Source: an uncultured Oscillospiraceae bacterium (GTDB lineage Bacteria > Bacillota > Clostridia > Oscillospirales > Ruminococcaceae). From it: 6,418 bases of DNA. Positions 1 through 5,067 of the stretch are shown here, piece by piece. Where the stretch lies: NCBI GenBank assembly GCA_910587465.1, contig CAJUMS010000126.1:1-6418 (forward strand). The letters run 5' to 3'. A program made the translations under genes and the position numbers. The notes beneath the pieces are model-generated. The model was not told the DNA's origin. It saw only the letters and a list, made by a program, of their open reading frames with translations, and ran no database searches. The first letter of the stretch is position 1, and every line of letters starts with the position of its first letter.

Positions 1-2
1 AT

Positions 3-734
3 TTCAATCGTGTGCAGGAAGAAATGGCAAGGCGGTCGGCGAAACGAGTGATTGCAGACAAACTCACCAAAGGAAAACAAGGTAGGTACAGCGCAAAATA
101 TGCACTCTCGGAACTGCTGATATGCGGAGAATGCGGTACGCATTATCGGCGCGTGACTTGGACTGCCAAGGGCTTTAAGGAAATAAAGTGGCGGTGCATT
201 AGCCGTATCCAATATGGAAAGAAAAAGTGCCACTGCTCCCCTACCGTTGACGAGCAAGCGCTCCATAAAGCGATTGTGAGCGCAATAAACGAGTTTTGCG
301 AGGTCAAGGACGATGTGGCAAAGGTGCTTCGGGAAAGCATAACCGAGGTGCTTGACCCAAATCTGAACGGCAGCGTACAGGCGGCACAGCAGCGGATCGA
401 CGAACTCGCCCGCAACATTGACGAGCTGATAAAACTTGCGACTATTCCCGAAACCGCCATTACAGCAATGGCTGATATTGAAAAATTCAGCGAGGAAATG
501 AAAACGCTGCGAGAGTTTATCGAAACCGAAAAGTCAAAGCAGATGACGGCGCAAAGAGGCTCATCAGAGCTTGATTCGGCATTGGAACGCCTTGAAAACG
601 AAGATTTCACCATGACCGAATACGACGATGTAGCGGTTCGGCAGTTAATTGAAAAAGTTACGGTGGAGAGCAAGAACATCATAGCGGTCACATTTAAGGG
701 AGGCTTCGAAATAAGAAAGGGGCTTGAAAAGTGA
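3..734 (+). CDS. Large serine recombinase, C-terminal part (5' end outside the window)
   Basis: This is the C-terminal part of a large serine recombinase, a site-specific integrase/excisionase of integrative elements and prophages. The frame is open at the left edge; the GTG at 12 is an internal valine in a typical F-N-R-V-Q-E-E-M recombinase stretch, not a start. Counted from position 12, a zinc beta-ribbon follows with Cys38, Cys41, Cys62 and Cys73 (CGECG ... WRC ... KKC). Next comes a charged helical/coiled-coil segment (about residues 85-195), which in this family mediates synapsis control, and a short beta-rich end (VTFKGGFEI). The catalytic serine domain and most of the recombinase domain lie upstream and cannot be seen. 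The last bases overlap the next start (GTGA), so it is probably co-transcribed with the RHH genes. GC content is clearly higher than in the nuclease/ATPase pair. The family call is firm; the target site is unknown. Confidence 0.92.
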   Translation, partial: FNRVQEEMARRSAKRVIADKLTKGKQGRYSAKYALSELLICGECGTHYRRVTWTAKGFKEIKWRCISRIQYGKKKCHCSPTVDEQALHKAIVSAINEFCEVKDDVAKVLRESITEVLDPNLNGSVQAAQQRIDELARNIDELIKLATIPETAITAMADIEKFSEEMKTLREFIETEKSKQMTAQRGSSELDSALERLENEDFTMTEYDDVAVRQLIEKVTVESKNIIAVTFKGGFEIRKGLEK

Positions 735-1210
735 AAATGATAGTAACCCAAATTCCCGAAGATCTGTACCGAGAAGTAAAAACAATGCTGGCTGAAAAGG
801 GTCAGACGATGGATTCGTATATTAAAAGCCTTGTGAGTGCGGATTTGGGAATAATGCCCAAAAGCGAGTTCCGCACGGTCTGTTTCAGAATTCCCGAAAA
901 CGAATATAAGCAATTGAAATTATCTGCCATAAACCGCAGCATGACAATAAAAGATCTCGTAGAAAGCCTTATACTGCGGGATATCGATGAGAAAAAAATC
1001 ACAGAGCGTTTTGAAACCGAGGACTCTTGCGGAAAATGCAAAACCATCAGTTTTCAAGTCTCAAACAACCTTTTTAAAGCGATAAAACAGCGAATACTCC
1101 AAACGGATATGTCGGATCAGGATTACATGAGAACGCTGATTTACTCGGAAACTCATCAAGAACATGAGGAAAATATAAACGAGGCTCAGTCAATAGATAT
1201 GTCAATGTAG
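731..1210 (+). CDS. Protein with three tandem ribbon-helix-helix-like units
   Basis: This 159-aa protein starts at GTG 731, overlapping the recombinase stop by 4 nt. AAAGGGG at 716-722 lies 8 nt upstream, which favours GTG over the ATG at 737. I see three copies of an RHH pattern (short strand, I-P-E-x-x-[YF], helix, Gly/polar turn, helix): about residues 2-40 (TQIPEDLYREVK), 46-85 (VCFRIPENEYKQLK) and 103-141 (ISFQVSNNLFKAIK). RHH proteins normally carry one unit, dimerise and insert the paired strands into the DNA major groove as repressors or plasmid/integration accessory factors. Three units in one chain is unusual. A CGKC pair (Cys100, Cys103) precedes unit 3. The protein ends in a mildly acidic tail and the Met-rich peptide DMSM, like the downstream 175-aa protein. 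The likely role, an inference, is a DNA-binding regulator or accessory factor of the element. I do not recognise a named family. Confidence 0.8.
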   Translation: MKMIVTQIPEDLYREVKTMLAEKGQTMDSYIKSLVSADLGIMPKSEFRTVCFRIPENEYKQLKLSAINRSMTIKDLVESLILRDIDEKKITERFETEDSCGKCKTISFQVSNNLFKAIKQRILQTDMSDQDYMRTLIYSETHQEHEENINEAQSIDMSM

Positions 1211-1221
1211 CATACGACTTC

Positions 1222-1241
1222 AGGAAAGGAGCTTAATATTG
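1222..1241 (+). promoter_or_regulatory. Ribosome binding site that defines a TTG start
   Basis: AGGAAAGGAG at 1222-1231 is a near-ideal Shine-Dalgarno sequence. It lies 7 nt before TTG 1239-1241. No ATG or GTG in any frame sits at a suitable distance, so this site is the main argument for the 44-aa gene that follows. Confidence 0.7.
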
Positions 1242-1373
1242 GAAATTGAGATTCCGGCATGGCTTTACGAACTGCTTTTGATAGAGGCGGCACAAACGGG
1301 TTCCGCGATTGAAGAAATCGCGGAATCTGCGTTTAGAAAATTTATGGAAAGGAATATCGACAATGCCGACTAA
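1239..1373 (+). CDS. 44-aa single ribbon-helix-helix protein
   Basis: This short gene begins at TTG 1239, set by a strong ribosome binding site 7 nt upstream, and stops at TAA 1371-1373. The product fits a minimal RHH fold: a short strand (residues 1-5, M-E-I-E-I), P-x-W-L-Y-E-L-L helix 1 (6-18), a T-G turn (20-21), then helix 2 (about 22-38, I-E-E-I-A-E-S-A-F-R-K-F-M). This is the Arc/CopG layout without any extension. It would need to dimerise, with itself or with an RHH unit of its neighbours, to bind DNA. It lies 28 nt after the triple-RHH gene and overlaps the next gene by 11 nt, so the three are probably translationally coupled. The function is inferred from fold only. Confidence 0.7.
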   Translation: MEIEIPAWLYELLLIEAAQTGSAIEEIAESAFRKFMERNIDNAD

Positions 1374-1890
1374 CGAGAAAAAGGGCGTGACCGTCAAAAT
1401 TGACGCGGAGCTTCACGCCGAAGTCAAGAAATATATCGAGGATCATGGCATTACAATGGGGGATTTCGTAGCTTTGGCTTTACAAGACGAGCTGCACCCC
1501 AAAATCAATATACGGGAGGAAAAATCAATGGGTAATATGAGGACGCTGGCGTTTCAAGTGCCAGAGGAACTTTTCCAAAAAATCAAGGACTATCTGCAAA
1601 GAAACAATCTAACCCAAAAGGAATTCGTTATCGGGCTGATTGAGAACGAAATCAACCGTGATCTGACGCAAAGAGCAGCACAGTCAAACACCGAAGAAAA
1701 GACGGATGTTTCGCGCGATTTGAGCGAGGATTCCACAGAGGTCGGGGAACAACTCGAGGAACAGGAAAGCGCCGCCGTTTCGACCGATTTTGACGACGAG
1801 AGCGAGGAATTCGAAAACCCCGATGAGGACGAGGATTTGGAGGAAGATGAGGATCAGGACGAGGACATGGGTATGTCAATGGGAATGTGA
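1363..1890 (+). CDS. Two ribbon-helix-helix units with a long acidic, Met-ending tail
   Basis: The chosen start is ATG 1363, with AAAGGA at 1348-1353 lying 9 nt upstream, giving 175 aa. An upstream in-frame TTG at 1309 has no ribosome binding site and lies inside the 44-aa gene. RHH-like unit 1 spans about residues 8-45 (VTVKIDAELHAEVKK ... ITMGDFV). Unit 2 spans about 58-98 (TLAFQVPEELFQKIK ... LTQKEFV) and closely resembles unit 3 of the 159-aa protein, so the two genes are probably paralogues. Residues 109-168 are a low-complexity, Glu/Asp-rich tail, likely disordered, and the protein ends DMGMSMGM. Acidic tails can mimic DNA or compete for the protein's own DNA-binding face; that is inference. 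A strong internal ribosome binding site may also yield a shorter form starting at Met56. It is probably the last gene of the recombinase/RHH operon. No exact family is recognised. Confidence 0.8.
   Translation: MPTNEKKGVTVKIDAELHAEVKKYIEDHGITMGDFVALALQDELHPKINIREEKSMGNMRTLAFQVPEELFQKIKDYLQRNNLTQKEFVIGLIENEINRDLTQRAAQSNTEEKTDVSRDLSEDSTEVGEQLEEQESAAVSTDFDDESEEFENPDEDEDLEEDEDQDEDMGMSMGM
1514..1530 (+). promoter_or_regulatory. Internal ribosome binding site and in-frame ATG
   Basis: GGGAGGA at 1514-1520 lies exactly 7 nt before ATG 1528-1530, which is Met56 of the 175-aa protein. The geometry is as good as that of the real starts in this window. Initiation here would make a 120-aa form with only RHH unit 2 and the acidic tail. 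The underlying codons (Arg-Glu-Glu) can generate this motif by chance, so usage is uncertain. Confidence 0.4.
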
Positions 1891-1915
1891 AATTTTTGAG
1901 CATCTGAAAAAGCCA

Positions 1916-1944
1916 TTGACATTTATTTGATGATATATTATAAT
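1916..1944 (+). promoter_or_regulatory. Consensus sigma-A promoter upstream of the hairpin leader
   Basis: TTGACA at 1916-1921 and TATAAT at 1939-1944 are separated by exactly 17 bp, so both hexamers and the spacing match consensus. The start point is expected near 1951. It lies just after the RHH gene (stop at 1888-1890) and reads toward the nuclease/ATPase genes, but a strong terminator hairpin begins about 65 nt downstream. No operator palindrome is evident over the hexamers. Confidence 0.8.
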
Positions 1945-1950
1945 ATGAAT

Positions 1951-2061
1951 GGATGAACTTGGGTATTTTGAGTGAGTGTCGAAAAAATCTTTTTCGTCAG
2001 CGTATCACAAAATAAAAAAAGCTACATTTTTGTGTATAACATACAAAGAATGTAGCTTTTT
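1951..2061 (+). ncRNA. Putative short RNA or attenuated leader of the nuclease operon
   Basis: The promoter at 1916-1944 and the terminator at 2016-2061 define a transcript of about 110 nt with no conventional gene. It contains a small AU-rich hairpin (CGAAAAA at 1980-1986 pairing with TTTTTCG at 1990-1996) and ends in the terminator stem. An ATG at 1953 opens a 20-codon frame whose TAA (2013-2015) stops exactly where the terminator stem begins. Such an arrangement would suit a leader peptide, but the ATG is about 2 nt from the expected start point and has no ribosome binding site, so it would have to be leaderless. Alternatives are a free small RNA, or simple insulation with incidental read-through into the nuclease gene. 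No known RNA family is recognised. Confidence 0.35.
2016..2061. terminator. Strong hairpin terminator, probably bidirectional
   Basis: AAAAAGCTACATT at 2016-2028 pairs perfectly with AATGTAGCTTTTT at 2049-2061. The stem continues inward (2029-2035 with 2041-2047, past one bulged G at 2048, with one G-T pair) to a 5-nt loop at 2036-2040. The T-run on one side and A-run on the other let it work in both directions. On the + strand it would end RNA from the promoter at 1916 and any read-through from the RHH genes. It stands between these and the nuclease start at 2166, so the nuclease operon needs either read-through or its own promoter. Confidence 0.82.
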
Positions 2062-2100
2062 CTCTATAAATTTATATTGTTAAAAAGCGACTTGTTAAAT

Positions 2101-2132
2101 GGGCTAGTAATTTTATTAACGTTTCATAGCCC
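2101..2132 (+). promoter_or_regulatory. Small hairpin and weak promoter-like motif before the nuclease gene
   Basis: GGGCTA at 2101-2106 can pair with TAGCCC at 2127-2132 around an AT-rich 20-nt loop. A weak promoter-like pair overlaps it: TTGTTA at 2092-2097 and TATTAA at 2114-2119, with 16 bp between them. The two readings differ (an RNA leader hairpin, or an operator on a promoter). This is the only candidate promoter I see between the terminator and the nuclease ATG. Confidence 0.3.
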
Positions 2133-2165
2133 CTACAAAATTAGATTTATATTAGGAGAAAAAAT

Positions 2166-3281
2166 ATGTGTCAAAGATTAGACATCGATAACCCTTTTTA
2201 TGATGGAAACGCTTCCGCTTCTGCATTTGGATGGCAATTTCAAGTTGATGCTGCGATTTTCTTATTTTTATGTTATATTGACGATGTGGATGAGATTGTT
2301 GTAGAAGGTAAATATCAAGATATTGAATTGAAGTGTAAAAATAGGAAAATTTATGCACAGGCTAAATCTATTCAAAATGGCAGTTTAAATAACCGAAGTG
2401 ACAAATTAGAAGATGCTATAATTTCACTAGCTAAAACGCCAGCAGATTCAAGTAGGGGCGATGAACTTCTATATATTTCTAATTATGAGGCTCCAATTAA
2501 AAGGGCAGATATATTTAAGAATAAAATTGTAAAATTAAAGAATGTTGCAGATGAAAAGAAAGAATTTAAAGTTCAAATTAAACGTATCATTACAAAACTT
2601 GAAAATATTATTTCAAATGCTCCGTCCCCCAAGGTATCAGCTTCAAAAAAAGATAAATACCAAAAACTGCTTGATCGTATCAAATCCATTGATATTGACA
2701 ACTTTATGATCTCCTCGATTTATCCGTATATTAATACAGAAAGTCCATTTGATAAATTTATAGAGATTGAGAATAAAATCAACGAGATATTAACAGTTAA
2801 ATTTAATATCCAATCTACATACTTAAATAAATTTGTGCGTGATTTGTTGACCGAGTGGCATCAAACTTTTTTGGTCAATGCTACGATTCCCGACAACAAG
2901 AAAAACAAGAAAATGGGTAAAGAAGAATTACTTTGGCAGATCGTAGCTGTTTTATCTGATGTTAATATCGATATGGATAATTTGTTCGAAAATGGAATCG
3001 ATCCAGACCTCATAGATGAATATGAAATGTATTACTCACAAAGGTCATATTATCATGAGAGGTTTAGCTTCTTTAATAAACTTATGGATGATTTAAAAGA
3101 ATATCTAAAAACAAATAAAGATAAAAATGAATTTATAAAAACACACTGGCAGAATTATTTAGCGGAATATGCCGAATTCTCTGACTGTTCAGAGCTAGCA
3201 AAAGAATATCTGATAAAAAAATGCATAGCAAGGTTAATTAACAATAAAAATAATATAAGAAAAATTGTGGAGGGAAGTTAA
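2166..3281 (+). CDS. Cap4/DUF4297-like dsDNA nuclease-domain protein, probable defence effector
   Basis: The 371-aa product starts at ATG 2166; AGGAG at 2154-2158 is 7 nt upstream. The N-terminal domain (about residues 12-110) fits the PD-(D/E)xK nuclease fold of the Cap4/DUF4297 type: a G-W-x-F-Q helix (Gly22-Gln26), Glu47 in VVEGKYQD, Asp52, then Gln65-Ala-Lys67 in YAQAKS. The D...QxK pattern is the usual metal-binding/catalytic set of this variant. Residues 115-215 are charged and helical. The C-terminal part (about 215-371, RDLLTEWHQ, ELLWQIVAVLSD and a helical end) matches no domain I can name; in Lamassu and ABC-3C systems this region couples the nuclease to the ATPase, so that role is inferred. 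The ATPase gene follows after 2 bp. The gene is much AT-richer than the recombinases, suggesting separate acquisition. Alternatives are an effector of another Cap4-type system or a restriction-like nuclease. The nuclease call rests on motif reading only. Confidence 0.75.
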   Translation: MCQRLDIDNPFYDGNASASAFGWQFQVDAAIFLFLCYIDDVDEIVVEGKYQDIELKCKNRKIYAQAKSIQNGSLNNRSDKLEDAIISLAKTPADSSRGDELLYISNYEAPIKRADIFKNKIVKLKNVADEKKEFKVQIKRIITKLENIISNAPSPKVSASKKDKYQKLLDRIKSIDIDNFMISSIYPYINTESPFDKFIEIENKINEILTVKFNIQSTYLNKFVRDLLTEWHQTFLVNATIPDNKKNKKMGKEELLWQIVAVLSDVNIDMDNLFENGIDPDLIDEYEMYYSQRSYYHERFSFFNKLMDDLKEYLKTNKDKNEFIKTHWQNYLAEYAEFSDCSELAKEYLIKKCIARLINNKNNIRKIVEGS

Positions 3282-3283
3282 AA

Positions 3284-4753
3284 ATGGTTATAGAGAAATT
3301 GATTCTTGAAGAATCAACAAACACTGCTTCAGATAGCTTTAGTCGTAAATTCAATTTAATCACATCAAACGAAGTGAATTCTACTGGAAAAAGTACATAT
3401 TGCCGTTTAATATTTTATGCATTAGGATATACTATTCCGTCTACCGAGGGAATCAACTTCGATAGGGTTGATACAACCATTAAAATTGAAATTAATGGGC
3501 AAAAGCTCATCGTAAAGAGAACATCTAAAATACTGTCTGTAAAATCGGAAGATGGCGCATGGTCTAAAATATTTACACTTCCCGATGAACATATTTCATT
3601 TATTGCCTATATATTTAATTTGGATAATCTGAGAATTGCAAGCAACCTTCTTGGATTGATGTATATTGACCAGGAAAAAGGGTGGACTTTATTAAATCGG
3701 GGTAAAGTAATCGGTAATAATAGGTTTTCTATAGATGAACTTGTGTCTGCCCTTAAAAACATTGATTGTGAAGATCTCTTTAAAGAGCGCGATGCTATTG
3801 AGAGAGAAATCGACAAATACAATGCTATGCTTAATATGAATAGTATTAAAGAAGACTATTATGAAAACAATAATAATTTAGAAGTTGTAACTCTTGGTGA
3901 TGACATTAAGAAAAAAATAGCATCTGTCCAACTTGCGATACAAAATATTAAACAAAGTATTGATGAAATCACCAAAGTTATAAAACAAGATAAAAGCTTC
4001 TTTGAATACATTGAAGCTATGAGTCTATATGTCAAAACATCAGACGGGCTGGTAAAGGTTACAAAAGACAACATAGAGAACAGCTGTAATATAGAGTATC
4101 TGAAAGCAGAGAAATCCTTGCTAATGAACTCTTTATCCCGTTTGGAAGGTGAAAAAGCGAAGTTGGTTAGAGAGTATGAATCAGTAATTTACGGCACCAA
4201 TCTGTTTAAAGAGAACATAACTATAGATACAGAAAAGAAAATAAACTCTGCCTTAAGTTCAATTAACATTGATGTGGAAGCGATAAAAGATCTTTTAAAA
4301 CAAGCTAAAAAGGAACATGAAGGAAATAAATCGCAAATCAAAGCAAAAATTAGGCAGGGCAACGAATACATATCACAAATATATGAACTTTTTTTAAAAT
4401 TTGCTCAACAACTAAATGTAGAAGAATCCATTTCAAATAAAATCGACTATATATTTACAGACAATCTTAAAGGAAAGACAGGTGCCCAATTTCAAAAATT
4501 AATAATAGCATATAAAGTTGCTGTAATCAAGATTGTAGAAAAAGTAATAAATACAAAGTTATTTTTGGTAATTGATTCACTGAAAGCAAAGGAACTTGAT
4601 GACAAAAACACTAAGCAAATAATGGAGTTCTTGCAGCGTGAATTATCTGATAACCAAGTAATTATTGCAAGCATTTATTCTCAAAAAGATTTCTTTGTTG
4701 GTTTCGATACAGTTATAATATTTAAAAATAAAGCAATTGAACCTGGAAAATAA
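3284..4753 (+). CDS. SMC/Rad50-like ABC ATPase, partner of the nuclease
   Basis: This 489-aa protein starts at ATG 3284, 2 bp after the nuclease stop, with GGAGGG at 3269-3274 lying 9 nt upstream. Residues 1-52 form the N-terminal ATPase lobe with a Walker A of the type N-S-T-G-K-S-T (32-38); Glu30 replaces the usual first Gly. A probable Q-loop is YIDQEKGW (127-134, Gln130). Residues about 165-380 are charged and helical, a short coiled coil compared with true SMC proteins. The C-terminal lobe holds a signature-like GKTGAQFQKL (397-406), Walker B LFLVIDS (426-432, Asp431) where Ser replaces the catalytic Glu, and Glu437-Leu-Asp439 as a possible displaced acidic/D-loop. IIASIY (460-465) lies near the switch position. 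Related ABC ATPases of Lamassu, ABC-3C and DUF2326-type families sense DNA ends or phage DNA and control an associated nuclease; that role is inferred here. No third gene is present in the operon. Confidence 0.78.
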   Translation: MVIEKLILEESTNTASDSFSRKFNLITSNEVNSTGKSTYCRLIFYALGYTIPSTEGINFDRVDTTIKIEINGQKLIVKRTSKILSVKSEDGAWSKIFTLPDEHISFIAYIFNLDNLRIASNLLGLMYIDQEKGWTLLNRGKVIGNNRFSIDELVSALKNIDCEDLFKERDAIEREIDKYNAMLNMNSIKEDYYENNNNLEVVTLGDDIKKKIASVQLAIQNIKQSIDEITKVIKQDKSFFEYIEAMSLYVKTSDGLVKVTKDNIENSCNIEYLKAEKSLLMNSLSRLEGEKAKLVREYESVIYGTNLFKENITIDTEKKINSALSSINIDVEAIKDLLKQAKKEHEGNKSQIKAKIRQGNEYISQIYELFLKFAQQLNVEESISNKIDYIFTDNLKGKTGAQFQKLIIAYKVAVIKIVEKVINTKLFLVIDSLKAKELDDKNTKQIMEFLQRELSDNQVIIASIYSQKDFFVGFDTVIIFKNKAIEPGK

Positions 4754-4789
4754 ATGAAAAATAGTGAAATATAAATCTACTCCACACGA

Positions 4790-5043
4790 CCTAAAAGACA
4801 GATGCCGGTGATAACTCGAGGCTTAAACTGTGTAAATGCCACCGATTGACAAATTTCTCCAATAGCCGCATTGTCATAATAGCACTAAAAATGTAAAAGT
4901 CAAGACTAAAATGAACGCGAAAGCGGTCTTGACTTTTACATTTTTAGTGCTGTTTGGGAATTATGCGGTTATTGGAGAAAGTTTTGTCGAACTTGCTGAA
5001 CACAATTGCAAAATCACACCCGATAACAGATATGTCTTTTAGG
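4790..5043. repeat. Long interrupted inverted repeat with conserved blocks
   Basis: The two halves match in order and at almost equal distance from the centre. CCTAAAAGACA (4790-4800) matches its complement at 5033-5043. TTTCTCCAATA-G-CCGCAT (4854-4870) matches the complement of 4964-4980 with one mismatch, and GACAAA lies just outside it in both arms (2-bp offset). The inner 26-bp arms at 4881-4906 and 4926-4951 are perfect. Sequence between the blocks has diverged. This looks like two related copies of one element end meeting head to head, rather than a recent simple palindrome. The conserved blocks could be binding sites for a recombinase or an RHH protein; that is inference. Confidence 0.75.
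4881..4951. repeat. Perfect 26-bp inverted repeat with GAAA-capped loop
   Basis: Arms 4881-4906 (beginning AGCACTAAAAATG) and 4926-4951 (ending CATTTTTAGTGCT) are exactly complementary over 26 bp. Within the 19-nt spacer, CGC-GAAA-GCG at 4916-4925 forms a GNRA-type tetraloop stem directly beside the right arm, leaving nine bases (4907-4915) bulged. Transcribed RNA would fold into a very stable stem. No T-run follows, so a simple intrinsic terminator is not a full explanation. It may still stop or process RNA from both convergent genes, or act as a DNA site. Confidence 0.93.
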
Positions 5044-5067
5044 CATGCTGTGTTTCAAAATCTCTCA

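Larger units (their letters stand above)
4754..5067. other. Gene-free spacer between convergent genes, filled by an inverted repeat
   Basis: This 314-bp stretch lies between the stop of the ATPase gene (+) and the stop of the right recombinase (-). Most of it is a long interrupted inverted repeat listed separately. I see no ribosome binding site with a convincing frame and no hairpin followed by a T-run, so there is no canonical terminator for either gene. A weak CGGTG (4806-4810)/CACCG (4840-4844) pairing is the only other structure. Confidence 0.7.

Noticed and set aside
143..913. 256-aa open frame on the - strand
   Set aside because: It lies antisense to the recombinase tail and the first RHH gene, has no ribosome binding site and has a Ser/Phe-rich composition typical of an antisense shadow.
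1309..1362. Upstream TTG start extending the two-RHH protein by 18 residues
   Set aside because: There is no ribosome binding site at proper spacing, the extension lies inside the 44-aa gene, and ATG 1363 has a good AAAGGA site and begins just before the RHH fold.
1891..2165. CRISPR array, tRNA or tRNA-derived attachment site in the spacer regions
   Set aside because: I found no regularly spaced direct repeats and no cloverleaf-like or T-loop (GGTTCGAATC-type) sequence here or at 4754-5067.
4846..4880. TTGACA ... CATAAT in the left repeat arm as a promoter
   Set aside because: The spacer is 23 bp, too long for a sigma-A promoter, and no gene follows on the + strand.
5014..5046. 10-codon frame (M-P-K-R-H-I-C-Y-R-V) on the - strand after the recombinase
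   Set aside because: It is too short, lacks a ribosome binding site, and coincides with the outer conserved block of the inverted repeat, which explains the sequence.
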